A stretch of DNA of 64,000 bases from Corythucha ciliata (taxonomy: Eukaryota > Arthropoda > Insecta > Hemiptera > Tingidae). The stretch covers positions 49,097,189-49,161,188 of the forward strand of contig CM075938.1 in the NCBI GenBank assembly GCA_038030265.1, read 5' to 3'. The position numbers and the translations under genes are program-made. Under the pieces are notes generated by a model. It had not been told where the DNA came from and did no database searches. It worked only from the letters and a program-made list of their open reading frames with translations. Below are positions 21,840-33,939 of the stretch, piece after piece. Each line of letters begins with the position of its first letter. Position 1 is the stretch's first letter.

Positions 21840-23008
21840 ACGAGCGGAACAACTGTTTGGCGATAAAAAGAATGAACGCGAAGGCGCCAAAGGCGTGGAT
21901 GGTTGGGAAGGGTCAAGACATTTCGGAAATCAAGGAGAACGAAGAAGATGATGTTGATGAATACGAAGAAGGGAGGAAAAGTAATGGGGCCAGAGTTTGG
22001 GATAAAAAATAAAATCGGAGAAAATCCAAGAAAATAGGAAAATCAATTTTCCTTTACGGTGATGATACCCTGACTCTATTGCAAGATACTAAAACAGTTT
22101 TGTGATGAAGAGGTGAAGCGGGGTATTATCAAAGTGCCCCACTGCGATCCACCTGTGGTGACCCCGAATATTCTTTCAACGGCCCCAAATTTGGAATGAT
22201 ATCCATTTCTTAAGGTAAAATAATAGCGATTTCCATTCAACACACTACATACACAAGTGTAGTGCCGCGTACTCTCCATAAACATATGTTTCAGTTCAGA
22301 CAGAACGGGTGGAAATACTTACACCGCACTAGTGTATTGAGTTGAATGGAAAACGCCATGAGTGGAACTTCTTTTATGCAAACATCACACTATTTTTATT
22401 GTCACAAATATATCCAAAACATCTGCAAGGTGATTCAAATCAGAAAATCCATTATTACTTCGCGTACACTGAATTCTGAAATAGGCACAGAGAGAGAACA
22501 CTATTTCCTTTTTGTTTCCCCAGGTTCTCACAAAAAAAAACTGTTGAAACCCGTGGGAACTCACCTCTCCACCACCCCCTACCCCTAACCCGACCTTTTT
22601 TTTTTCCAACTTACTCATTCCCGATAGTTCGCCTAAAGAAGGGGATTCCAACTTCTTTAAATGGGCCTTCGTCGGACGCATATTAAACAGCCGTGGTGGT
22701 GGCGGGGGGAGGGAAAAGAGGGAAGAGGGTGGTGAGTGAGGTCCATGGGATTTGGCATCGCATCACGAAAATGAGACGTCTTTTTTTTTTCCTTTCAATC
22801 TCTTTTATTTTAAAGAGGCCTTTAGGGGCGTCCTTGAGTGTTGACTAGCAAGTTCAAGTCGATGTGGGAACTTCGTGGGAATCTGATAGCTCATGGTTAG
22901 GGGGTGAGGGGGATGCTAAGGGATATTGTGTGGAATTTTTTTACCGGCCGTCATAAAATTTGAATCGTTCACACTGGGGAGAGAGAGTGAGAGAGAGAAA
23001 ATGAATGA
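21840..23008. other. Intergenic stretch, no gene recognised
   Basis: This holds a 46-codon acidic open frame at 21872-22012, simple GT/CT-rich tracts and a (GA)n run near 22980. A TTTATT near 22804 could be the poly(A) signal of the downstream receptor gene read on the minus strand. I see no conserved protein. Confidence 0.5.
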
Positions 23009-24881
23009 CTAAGTGCTCTTTAAACACTTTCCATTATAACTTAACGAGGTGGTTTCTTCGTTCGACAGAGCGTTGAACTGTACGAGTACAATCTCGTACG
23101 TGATAAGTGTACCGGCGACCTATAACAGCGATTTTCAGTGTTTGACACACAAAAATGCGATTTCCAAGATAACTGCACTTACAGTGAGCATTAGAGTTCG
23201 CGTTATTGTAAAGAATTTACAGCCGGTCAGGGCTAAAGTGTCAAATGACACTTGAGTGATCAACCGTTGAATCTGAAAACGTCATAAACGTTCAAATCAG
23301 TAACAGTTTCAGTGTTTCCGAAATATTTTACGGATACCTCGATGTTGTAGTAAGAGGACGGCACCGCGAATAAAGTAGAAAGAGGCTCTTTACTGTTCTC
23401 ATAAATGCTGGCAGCGGCGAAACTGAGTGTGCACGTTCGTATGAGTAAATGTCCGAATGACAGCAGGACGTAAACTGTGCTGATGACTGAATCTATCGGA
23501 CTATCAAGTGAAATTGAATAAACCGAGGGGAAGGTATTTCTCGAAATAAGGAATCAACTTGAGGCTGTGCAGCAACTGAAGAGAAATAAAATACAGGTTG
23601 TTGCCAAAAGTGACGAGAATCATAAAAGATAATTTTTCGTCGAGCAGCTTAGTTAATAGCGATAATTGGTTGTAAATTTCTCGAATTCTCCTCCAATAAT
23701 CAATCGACATTCCCTAGAAATAAAGCGGTTCAGCCCCCTCTTCACCACTGTTTAACCGTTGAAGCTCACTTTGAATCTTATTGACGACAACTCGTTATTA
23801 AGCTGCGAAAACCGTGAACGCAGAGCCAGACTGACTGCCGTTATAAATAAATCGGTGAAATTCCACGCCATGGTCGTGATAAAGTTTATGAAGACGATGA
23901 AAACTCCCTTCCATGGAGCGTAATCGGTCACCCAAAAAATCAGTTTATACTCGGCCAGAAAGTAAACCTGAAGAGATTGAAAGCAATACGGTGGATTGGA
24001 GAAGTTAGCCAGCACGGCCATGATGTGTTCGACTGTTGTGGGTTGAGGGGAAGTTTTAATAATTCAGATCGTACACATTATCCGAATTGGAGCTACCGAT
24101 GGAAACGACGATCGTATAGACCAGGAAAACAGTTATAGGCCTTTTGGAGTCAACTTGTGGTAGAGCGACCATCAAATGTTCAACTTCGGCCCAGCGCGCC
24201 ATAATAAAATTCCAGTTTGAAGCCAAACGAAAGAATGTGACCATCAACAGACCAGTGCCAAAAAAGAATAACAGACCCCCTGCGCATTTTTAAACAAATA
24301 CATTTTCGCTTCATATAGGTAGTATAAAAAAATTTTGATTTACCCATTGTCGAATAACTCAATCCATTTTCAATTAGCACGGCGCCCTTAACCAGAGTTA
24401 ACACGCAAACCGAAAAAATCGACAGTAGTGACAGAGCTGTTCTGACGCTCAAAAAAGAAAACCTATAAAGTGGCGGGGGGGAGGGATGTAAAAAAAAAAA
24501 AACTTGAAATCTCCGCAAATTTACATTCCCACCTAAGATTGGAGTAATCCGTTCCAAGAACTCCGTGTAACGGCATAATAGTAATGCACTGGGCCCAAAT
24601 AATGACAGGTTTCAACGCTTCAAAAGCCCCCGAGGAGTTTCCACGATTCGTCAACAGCATTTTCTCGCTTTGGAATCGTTTAACTACTCAAAAAATATAT
24701 TTTTTTTTTCTTTCTTGTGTTGTACTTTTAAATTATGCGAACCTAAAATCGCGTCAGTTCCCAATTTTAACGGACCGTTCGAAGCGAATTGTCCCATTCC
24801 AAGGTCACCCTGCCGTTGATTTATCGTTTGAGAACGCGAGAAGTTTAATTTTCGCCTCCAACTCAATCGTGATACATTCAT
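23009..24881 (-). CDS. Gustatory receptor (7tm_7 family), complete
   Basis: Nine exons: 24881-24743, 24683-24533, 24462-24344, 24279-24097, 24032-23770, 23713-23559, 23500-23338, 23272-23183, 23119-23009. They total 1374 nt with every phase matching, giving 457 aa and a TAG stop. Several hydrophobic segments are seen (FSFLSVRTALSLLSIFSV; GLLFFFGTGLL; VFIVFINFITTMAWNF; VISTVYVLLSFGHLL). Family markers are LRSRFSQLNNEL before TM5, YENSKEPL after TM6 and the C-terminal signature TYEIVLVQF (TYhhhhhQF), preceded by ITQVSFDTLALTGCKFF. Such receptors are inverted seven-helix ligand-gated cation channels in chemosensory neurons. The layout resembles the sugar/fructose-type clade more than CO2 receptors, but the ligand cannot be inferred. 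Introns are short (58-90 bp except where noted by coordinates). No disabling change is seen. Confidence 0.9.
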
Positions 24882-25278
24882 TATAGCGCCGAGGTAAAAC
24901 CCGGATTGTATGTTTTCATTTCGATCGTGCCCAGGACATAACACTTTCTTTTTGTAGGGAAGGTAGGTGGGAAAGGGGGGGACTTCCATTTACTTGTCAA
25001 CTTCAAAAAAGAAGATTACTATTATCCGTCATTCACCTAGAAATCCAAAAATGATTCATCGTCCTATAAAACAACACCAAAGCTCATTTTTTTTTTCGCC
25101 TATGATTGTGCTTGCGTTATGGTTGAAAAACAAAAATGAAGTCTTCGTTAAAAACCAAACATTTTATTCGATTTCTGAGAATTATCAAGAGATTGACGTA
25201 GACGCCTTGACTTGCTGTGATTTTTCCTCCAAAGAAATCTTCGCTGGAAATGCGAATTAGCTTTGCAAGGTAGCCGTT

Positions 25279-25288
25279 CTATTTATAG
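25279..25288 (-). promoter_or_regulatory. Possible TATA box upstream of the gustatory receptor gene
   Basis: On the minus strand this reads CTATAAATAG, a perfect TATA motif about 400 bp upstream of the ATG. It would imply a 5'UTR of about 370 nt. No initiator is obvious at the expected distance, so this may be chance in AT-rich DNA. Confidence 0.25.
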
Positions 25289-25890
25289 GCAGGCCAGTTT
25301 TAAATTACGGAATCGATTACTATAATAACGTCACCCTAGTTGTTGCGTTGTAAGAAAATAAGGAAATATTATGCTCTCGGTAGAGATAATGTACCTCTCA
25401 TAGCTCATCTTTCATACGTTACCTAATTAGAGAAAAATGTATCTATCGGGGTGGGAGACAGGGAATAAAATGTAAGTTTTTGAAGGCTGAATTTTTCCCA
25501 AGCGTGCCTCATATAGAGGAATAACTACGCCAACACGCACAGTCAGTTCCGTTCCTGGTCCTCTACGCACCAGGCAATTTTTATCGAAGAGTTTCGATTT
25601 GAGCCGCACGCCATATTTATGGTTCCATACTACCCGGCCTATAACACACCTAAGGAGGCCAGTGGCGTAGGTACGGGGGGGATATGGGGGATAGCGGATA
25701 GATCCCTCCTCCCCAGAGCTACAAGTGTATGAAAGAAAGGGGCACTAGTACCAACGCTCTAAAGAGCTCCATAAAATCGCCAAAAATGAACGTTTCTCGT
25801 TGAAGTTAGGTTTAGCAGTTTTTCTTGACTTAGAACAGCCCGAAAAGGTCCGCGTGCGTCCAGCTGCTTTCTTGGACTTCTGACCCCACG

Positions 25891-27620
25891 CAGTTAGCTT
25901 ACCGATGTAAGGGGCGACCAGCCCGGGCCCCTTATCAGACGGGGCGCCCGAAAAGCTTAAACACGGAAAAATGAGATTTTTAGGTTATCCATGGATGTAC
26001 GTATGTGAATGGGTCGGACGGTTGGACAGCGATTTGGCTACTTTCTGCGAATTTCAATCTATCCGACCTGGAGAATATAAACGTTGCAAGGGATTTCAGC
26101 AAAGAGTGTGGGCTGAATATTCGATTGAGCCCCCCCGAAAGCGCTATTCTGGTGGGTCAAATTGAGAAAATTCACGCTATATTGAGGAAAATTCGCGGCT
26201 AAAAAAAGAAAAAATACCGTGTCCCCCGTTTCGTTAAATCCTTAAAGCCCGGTAAAGGCTAATCGGCAATTTGTAACTGTGACGCGGCAAACAATCTGAA
26301 AAAATCGCTAATATTCGTGGCTAGAACAGCGAAAAAGAGCTGATTAGTGGTCCTGCAACTTCCAGAATAAAATTGAGATAAAACCGCTGATTCGCGGTGC
26401 ACGAAGGCCATTCTACGAATAAATTGTGGAAATCAACGCAACGGATGTTTTTGCACGAAATGTGGTGTTTTTGGACCAACTAAAATTGACAAAACACGCT
26501 ATAATATCGACAAAAAAGATACTTTCAGGTTACAATTGGGCAAAAATGTTCAAAAACTGAAGTTGCGAAAAATCGCCCATTCACGAATAAAAAAGGGAAT
26601 AGATGCTAGTTCACCGCAAAATCATAGCAGTAAACGCTATTTCACTGCTGTAATCGAGAAACATAGCTAATTTGCAATTTGAGGATATAAAGTTGAGGAA
26701 AAACGTTAATTCACGGATACAAATGAAGAAAATCACTAATTCGCGGCTAAAATTGAAAACATCACTAATCAGCGCGGGTGCGATTAAGAAAAACTCTAAT
26801 TTTAAGTTCATGTTGGAAAAAAGAGATAATTCTCTGCTAAAAATTGAAAAAATGGCAAATTTGCAGCTTAAATTGAGGAAAACGCAAATATTGAGAAAAT
26901 TCGGTAATGCACGGGTTGGAAACGCTACTACGCTGCTAAAATTAAGACAAAGCGCTAATTTGCGGCTAATATTGAGGAAAATTATAATTTGCGTCAAAAC
27001 TGGATAATACGCCATTTGCGGCTTCTGAAGGCAACTTTTGAGGCAGAAATTGAGAAAAAGCGGCGATTTACGGCAATGGGTGAAAAAACCGCTAATTCGC
27101 GGGGAAAACTGAGAAAAATCGCTCGTGCATGGCGTATGGTGAACAAAGAAAATCCTATAATTTGTGAAAAGTATTCTACTTCGCGGCTAAAATTGAGGAA
27201 AACGTTAATTTTCAGCTAAAACTGAGAAAAGCGCTAATACCCTACTAAAAAATTTAAAAATCGCTAATTTCCTGCTAAAATTGAGGGAAGCGCCAAAACT
27301 CGTGGAAAATTAAGAAACATCGCTCACGGGATAAAAACACTACTTTGCTGCTAAAGTTGAGAAAAAGCGCAAATTCATGGCTATGGGAAGGAGGGGGGGG
27401 GGCATAACTGCTAATCCTCGGCTGAAATTGAGAAGGACGATACACGCGGACAAAATTGAGAAAATCGCTAATTTGCGGGTAAAGTTGACAAAAAGCACTA
27501 ATTCATGGCTAAAATTGAGAAATTCGTGGCTTAAACTTGTCATAAACGCTAATTCGCGTATAGAAAAGATGAAATAGCGGTAATTCGTGTCGAAAATCAA
27601 TGAAAAGGCCAATCAATAAT
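25891..27620 (+). repeat. Inverted M1 module followed by a long family A array
   Basis: M1 is reverse-complemented here, starting CAGTTAGCTTACCGATGT, then CCCGGGCCCC, then CGAAAAGCTTAAAC. It is followed by the unique TTTGGCTACTTTCTGCGAAT and TCAATCTATCCGACC segment also present near 15500, 29830 and 49050. From 26140 to 27620 run about 45 units of CGCTAATTCGCGGCTAAAAT and TGAGAAAA, all in plus orientation. Open frames across it are compositional. Confidence 0.75.
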
Positions 27621-27739
27621 AAAAAAATAAATCAATAAAGGCTAAGTAAAAATCATATTTCTTGTTACACAGAGACTTAGAGGCCTCTTGGAGATTTTCG
27701 ACCCGGGCCACGATAGTTGTAGGTCCGCCAGTGACCCCA

Positions 27740-27890
27740 ACGTTACGCGGTTTCATCTATTTCTATAAATTTTTGCCATTTTCTCCAAACAAATTGCCCT
27801 TAACTGAGAGATTTTTAGGTCATTTTCACTGAGTTTCGATTTGAGCCGAAAGTATGAGTCCCGTGGAGAATGCTCAATTGACCAATGTAC
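27740..27890. repeat. Dispersed repeat F, copy 2
   Basis: Collinear with 12490-12720: CGCGGTTTCATCTATTT, ATTTTTGCC, GATTTTTAGG, GTTTCGATTTGAGCCG, TGCTCAATTG. It lies next to a partial M1-like segment (27675-27730) ending GGTCCGCCAGTG. Confidence 0.5.
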
Positions 27891-27950
27891 GCGGTTTCCT
27901 ACTCAACATCATTGAGTGGCCACCACTATGAGCGTTTTGCATTTGTATCA

Positions 27951-28170
27951 TCGACTTTGTCGATCTGCATCCGGAAGGACTTTATGAGACTAGCGGACTA
28001 GCCTCTACTCTACTCATTCCATAACAGGGAAGGGTTTATCGAAAAGAAAATTCTGGAGAGTCTGGATGGATTAGGGATTAATAGTAATTTTGTTCTCGGG
28101 CAGGGCTATGATGGGGCCAGCAAGATGCTCGGTAGATTCAAGAGTGTGCGGGCTGGATGGAAAATGTGAA
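27951..28170 (+). pseudogene. hAT-family transposase remnant (DUF4371 / ZMYM-like)
   Basis: One frame reads FVDLHPEGLYETSGLASTLL, then a stop near 28021, then about 45 codons with ILESLDGLGINSNFVLGQGY followed by DGASKMLGRFKSVRAGW. The GQGYDGA core, with a preceding Asp-rich FVD, is the hallmark of the DUF4371 part of hAT transposases. Only this short piece survives: no BED zinc finger and no C-terminal dimerisation domain are nearby. It sits just inside a hAT-like terminus (28214-28239). It is a dead fossil that could have mobilised the local non-autonomous elements. Confidence 0.7.
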
Positions 28171-28989
28171 ATCCCCCCCTCTCCGTAACGAGATTTCAAT
28201 CTGATCCTCCCCTAGGACAAATTCCTACCTACGCCACTGAAGCCGCGCAGTCATCGGTGCGTTTTAAAAAGGGCAAAAATGAGCGTTTCTCGATGCCGCT
28301 CGGCCGATTTTCTCAACTCCGGCCTCTGAAAACGGGCCATGTCGAAAATCAACGTCTGACCGAAAATCCGTTTAAATTTTCGGATTTTCCTGCACGCTCG
28401 AGAAAAGAAATAGAAGAAGAATCAACAACTTAATATAATAATTTCGTGACTGAATCCACATCCTTCTTCGTACGGTTGTCGCTCTATAACTTCTCCTCTC
28501 CTTTCTAATTCAGGAACTAATAACAACCATTTTGCAGTCTTCTTTATTGAATAAAGATTGGAGAAGGAGAGGAGAAATAATTTCGTGATTTTGGTTTTTT
28601 CATAAAACTAATTGGTTGAAATCTTTCTAAAATCAGTTTGACAGGTTTGGCTTATTCGATTTTTGCATTCGCCTCGTGTCAATCCAATTCCGTCTAATTC
28701 TAAATTTTGGCTGTATTCATCAAAATCACCCGGGGATTCATTTAACCCACCGACACTGGGCGCTCCCCCCCCCCCACAATGAACCTCAAATCCAGTCGTG
28801 AGCATGAAAAAAATAAAAAATAAAAATAAATAAAATAAACAGCCAGCGCAGCGGGAGCGAAAAGATCAGTCCTTCACACCTGTACTTCAACTCTGTTCGG
28901 TCGTGCGGGTTGAAGCCTACTCAACCTTATAAATACAACTTTTTTGTTGTTGCTTACTAGCCAATGGGTGGAACGGGATTGTGACAATA

Positions 28990-29470
28990 AAAATTGGGGT
29001 AAAAATAGACCACGGAAAGATTGAGCCACAAAAAGCACTATCCGCCCAAAAAATCTAATCATACAAAGTCCTGGTCACAAAAATCTTAAAGCACTAAAAA
29101 TAACCAAAAAAGTTCTGAACACAAGACGTTCTAACCATATAAGAGCATTGAACCACAAAAAGCTTTAGCCACAAAATACCTTGGTCCTAAAAAATTTCCA
29201 ACCACAAAATGATGGAGTAACGAAATGCAGGAACCCTGAAAAGATCAAATCGCAAAATGCTCTTACCAGACGAAGTTCCAATCACAGAAAGATCTAACCA
29301 CGAAAAAGCCCCCGTCCACAAAAATATCTGATCACTAGAATATTCAACCACAAGGTCTAATAATCCCAAAATCTTGAGGTCCGAAAAACTCAAATCACAA
29401 GTGCCCTAACCACAAAAAACTGTGACCACAAAAAACCCTGAAAACAGGATGGTCTAACCATCTGCGTCTA
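28990..29470 (+). repeat. Family E minisatellite (~19-20 bp unit)
   Basis: Units read CTAACCACAAAA then AGCTT, TGCTC or similar, repeated about 25 times. The same unit recurs in this orientation at 31445-31520, 33130-33290 and 34910-35270, and in reverse over 51400-52600. Confidence 0.7.
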
Positions 29471-29799
29471 CACAAGGGGTCTACAATCGGACGCTAGGGT
29501 GGTGGGGAAGCAAAACTCATCAGGGGGGAAATGGAAGTTATCAGGTTGTGGGGAAGTGTCTAAAAAACTCGAGGGGGGATGCTGCCCGAATCTTCTTCAT
29601 TGGGGCGTGCACAGAGAGGGGGAATAATCCGGAACAAAGCACAGCATCGGACTAGGGTTTTTCTCAGGGGAGGGGGCAAGGTTTATTTGACCACCCTGGT
29701 AACAAGGAGCCAAACATTATTACCGCCCCCTAATATGCCAGGGGCAATATTTCATTCAGCTTGATTCATCATTTACATCAATGTTACTCTATCAGGCGG

Positions 29800-31351
29800 T
29801 CTTGGCGTAGGGTTGGGCGGGGATTTGGCTCCTTTCGACGAATTTCAGTCCATCCGACTAGGTGGATAGAGCATTAAAAGGTGCCCAGCAAATTTGTCGC
29901 TTAAAATTCGATTCAACCTACGCAAGCGCTATTCTTGAAACTGAAATTCAGAAATGTACCAACTCGCGCCTTCCAGAGGCAACTTCATGGCTAAAGTAGA
30001 GAAAACACGCTGATCCCGACAGTTCATGTAGGTCGCTAGGCCACTGAAATCCAGAAGATGCACTGAAGTGCTGTTCTTGGGGCAAGTACGCTACAAGAAG
30101 GTTGGAAAAAACGTTAATACTCATGGCTAAAACTGCGAAAATCACTCATCCACTGTTTCTCGAAGCATGTTCCAAACCAAACTTGAGAAAAAAATCGCGG
30201 AATCTCGGAGTGTATGGGTCATATTTTACGGCTAAAATATAGAGTGTGCTGTTCTTGGCCCCAGCCCATAGCTAGAATTGAGGTAAATCGCTAATTCGCG
30301 AGTAGAAGCGGAATCGGGATAAAATTGAGAAATATCGCCAACTCGCCGTGCAAAAACGCTTCTCCGCGGCAAAAATAGCTAATTCCTTGAATGTAATTAA
30401 GAAAAACACTAATCCGCGGCAACAACAACAAAAATAGCTAATTAAAGTCAGTATAAATTATAAAAACGCTAATTTGCTGTTAAAATTATTGAGGCATAAT
30501 GAAAATTCGCGGTTAAAATGCAGAAAAATTCACGCATGAAATCAGAAAAAGCGTTTATTAATGACCAAGAGTGAAAGAAGTCAATTGAAAACTCGCTGAC
30601 CCGCGGCTAAAGATGAGAAAAATCGTAAATTCGCTGCTGAAGTGGAGACAATCAATTATTCTCTGTTAAAATGGAGAAAAATTGCTAATTCAAAATTGAC
30701 AAAATTGCAAAGAAGCGCTGGAAATAGGGAAAATGCTTATTCGCGGCTTCAGAAGGTAATCTCGGGACTGAAAGTGAACAAAATCGCTAACCCACGGGTA
30801 GATAATAATTCGTGGATAAAATTAATAAAAAGCTTTAATTCACAGCGAAAATCAGGGACAAACTCTCACTCATGGGCACAAATGTAGAAAATTACTAATT
30901 ACCGGCTAGAATTAGGTAAAACGTTAATTCGCTGCTAAAATCAAGAAAAATTGCCAATTAAGGGTTAAATTGAGAACATTTGCTAAATCACAGAAAATTG
31001 AGAAAATGGCACGTCGACATCGCAGTTTCCCGAGGAAAATTCGTGGCTAAAATTAGGAAAAAACGCTAACTCACGGGTAAAATTAATGGAAATCGCTCAC
31101 TAGCGGCTGAAATGAGAAAAAACACGAATTCGCGGCAAACATTGAGAAAAAATGGCTAACTCGCGCCTAAAATGGGGACAAAGCTAATTCACCGATGAAA
31201 TTGAGAAGACGCGCTGAAGTGTGGGAAAACGCTAGTTTTTGCGGTTAAAATGGAAAAAACGCCAAATCGCGGCTCCTGAAGGCAACTTTACGGGGGTGCT
31301 GGTGAAAGATTTGCCCGCGGGGCGCCAAATGTTTGGCCAAGGCCAGCACTG
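29800..31351 (+). repeat. Family A element copy ending in module M2
   Basis: It begins with the unique segment seen next to M1 elsewhere (GGATTTGGCTCCTTTCGACG, then AATTTCAGTCCATCCGAC). It carries about 40 family A units in plus orientation (29930-31265) and closes with M2 at 31266-31351: GGCTCCTGAAGGCAACTTTA, then GTGCTGGTGAAAGATTTGCC, then GGCCAAGGCCAGCACTG. M1 itself is missing, so the copy is 5' truncated. Confidence 0.75.
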
Positions 31352-31949
31352 ATTGTTATTCACTGTACCTTTTCTCCTACAGCTCTTTAATACTTGGGGG
31401 GGGGGGGAGCAATGCTATCATGGGGGGGGGGATAGACGCCACTGGGTCTAACCACAAAAATTCCTGACCACAAAAAGCTTTAACCAAAAAACAATAAATT
31501 GAACCACAAAACGCTGTTCAGTTGTTATGCAGCACCATGATAGTGTCAATATTTTTGTATTTTTTCATCGTCAAATGTACCTAAACAAAGATTTGCCCAA
31601 ATGTATAGCGCTAATCAAACGATTCCTTTCCGGGGCCGTTTTCAGGGTTGGGCAGGGTAGGCGACCCGGATAGAAGCCCCGACCAAAGGAGACCCTCCCG
31701 GCCTCAGCTAGGAAAAAATTATAGGGAAAAATGTTAAGAATCAAGTAGTTTTTTGTTTTCTCTATGTCTTTTCTGGGGGTCCCTTCCTTGTATTCATAAG
31801 GGGCTCCTTTATAAGCAGAAAACAGGGAATTTAGCCTATTTTCGACCCTGTTTAATTTTCTACACCTCGGACGCAGTGTCCGAAACTAATCTCGTAGAGA
31901 GGAAATACAGTTGTAGAACTAAACTCAGTAATTAATTACCCTAAAATAG

Positions 31950-32620
31950 CGCCTTACTTAAATTGTAGCCACGAGCTTTTTTTAAACTTACAGCCGCAGA
32001 ACTTGCCTCCGACAGCAGCCCGTTAGCGGGAAGATGCCTCCAAAAACCACACGAATTGACGTTTTTCTCCCATTTCAGCCGCAAGTCAGTGCCTTTCATC
32101 AATTTTAGCCGCGAAGAGCAATTTTCATCGAACTTACAGCTAAGATTTTTTTTTTCAATTAAAATTAATCTTAAATTAGAATTAACGCTTAGCCTTTAAT
32201 TAAAGTTGTTATCTAAATTTTTATGGAGAATTACCATGGGGGTATTTTCTTAATTTCAGACCCGCCGACATACCACAATTGAGCGCCTTATGCCAAGTTA
32301 AACCGAGAAGAGCGATTTTTAACAATATAGCAATGCTTATTCATTGCCACAGTTTCCCAATTTTAGCCTTGAATTAGCGCCTTTTCTACATTCTTAGCCG
32401 CGGAATCATCCCCCCCCCCCAAACTCTGGCTCGATTTCTCAATTTTCGCCGACTAGTTTTTAGCCACGAAATTGTCTTCAGTTGCCACGAATTAGTGTTT
32501 TTTCCTGCAGCGAATGAGCATTTATTCTCCATTTGAGCCTCAGATGAACATTTTAACCGCGAATTAGCGGATTTTTTTGTTTTAAATTTTACGCACAAAT
32601 GAGCGTTTTTCTCAATTCTC
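31950..32620 (-). repeat. 30-bp family (A) array, reversed orientation
   Basis: Units read on the plus strand as CAATTTTAGCCGCGAATTAGC-type sequence, strongly degenerate, with a 10-C run near 32407. Confidence 0.6.
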
Positions 32621-33939
32621 AAGATGTTGCCTCCGAAAACCGTCAATTGATGTTGGCATTGTATCCATAACTCATAACAGTTGGTGCGGGTCGGAGGTAA
32701 GAAGCTCCGAGCGGCACTATTTAGGATGGGTTGGGCTAAAGCCACGACGGTCAAATAGGGTGTTGGGGGATTCTGTTTTTGCGCCACATAGCGTGCCAGT
32801 TATGGCTCAACGCGTTCCGTTACCGAAACTCTTCGGAATCGTTTTTGTTTCTAACTGAATCGGGGACAATAATGGCGTCCCGGAGTGATCAGCCCGGGAC
32901 GTGGGACGTAATTAGCTAACACGGGGCTGTCCCGATAATAATTTTGAAAGAGACACGTTGAAGAAGTTTGTCTGGCTCATGGGGAAGTCAATACACTCAG
33001 ATTTAGTGTCGTCGAGCGGGAGTTGAGTTTTGGTAGTTCGGAGCAGGAAAATCCTCCAAACTTTGTCGTTGGAAGATCCAAACCAACGAACTTAGTTTTT
33101 TCAGGAGCCCAATCAAAGAAAATGGGATGCCATCCCCATGCCTCAATGTTCAAACCATGAAATGCTCGAACCACGAAAATTTCTTACCCCAAAATGCTCA
33201 CAAACCACACAATACTCGAACCACAAAACGTTCCATCCGCAAAATGCTCCAATCACAAAATGCTTGACCCATCAAAACCTACCGCGGCCCGGGATGGAAA
33301 GCTCTATGAGACTCCTCAATCTCTAAATACGTATGCGAGGAATGTAATTTTTACTTTGCGTTAAATCACGCCTTTTTAAAATTTTAGCCACGAAATTGCA
33401 TCTAAGGGAAATGTTATTGGCGTTTTCTTAGTTTTAGCCGTGAATTTGCATTTTTCCTTAATTTTAGCCGCGAAAACTTTCCTACTCTCAGCCACCAGCA
33501 CACAATGGGGAACTTGCATGAATGTCCGATTTGGGAGAAAAGTATACCGGTGAACTGGCACATGGACAGAAGGGTATCAATGGTAGTTGTGCATTTGGTG
33601 ATTTTTTAAAATAAATTTCAAAGTTCTTCAGGAGGGGATAGATGGTACGAGAGGAAATTGTGTCAATCCCTAATTTTGAAGCATGTGGTTAGGGCACTCA
33701 CATTTTTTGTTTACAAATAACCAGAAAAATTGTCCCCCTGAAAATGTATCGTACCCCCCTCTTCCTCACACCATCCATTTCATTAAATAGGGTTTGATGT
33801 TATCAAATCTCCACTCAAAATTTTGAAAAATTCTCTCTAAAAAAATCCTTGATGTTTAATGGGAGCAATAGCATTGTGGAAGAGCCCTCTTCAATAAACA
33901 CCAGTGCTTGAAAAATATGCAAGTTCCCTATTTCAGTCG

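Larger units (their letters stand above)
25660..28239. mobile_element. Region bounded by inverted CAGTGGCGTAGGTA termini (hAT-like)
   Basis: CAGTGGCGTAGGTACGGG starts at 25660, and its reverse-complement terminus CCTACCTACGCCACTG ends at 28239. Inside are an inverted M1 module (25891-25965), a 1.5-kb family A array and a transposase remnant (27951-28170). The 8-bp flanks do not match as a target duplication, so the two ends may come from different insertions. Termini of this type are common in arthropod hAT elements. Confidence 0.45.

Noticed and set aside
22076..22285. 69-codon minus-strand frame as an extra exon of the gustatory receptor
   Set aside because: The receptor is already complete, with its C-terminal TYhhhhhQF motif and a stop at 23009, and no receptor-like residues are present here.
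24967..25260. 97-codon plus-strand frame upstream of the receptor
   Set aside because: Low-complexity Lys/Phe/Ser content from A/T runs, with no domain and no context for a plus-strand gene.
26611..27015. 134-codon frame with repeated hydrophobic segments resembling a membrane protein
   Set aside because: It is the translation of the degenerate family A array; similar frames appear at every array of this family.
28437..28590. Small hairpin with TTCTCCTCTCC / GGAGAGGAGAA arms as a MITE
   Set aside because: The arms are short and low-complexity purine/pyrimidine tracts, and flanking repeats of AATAATTTCGTGA are too few to define an element.
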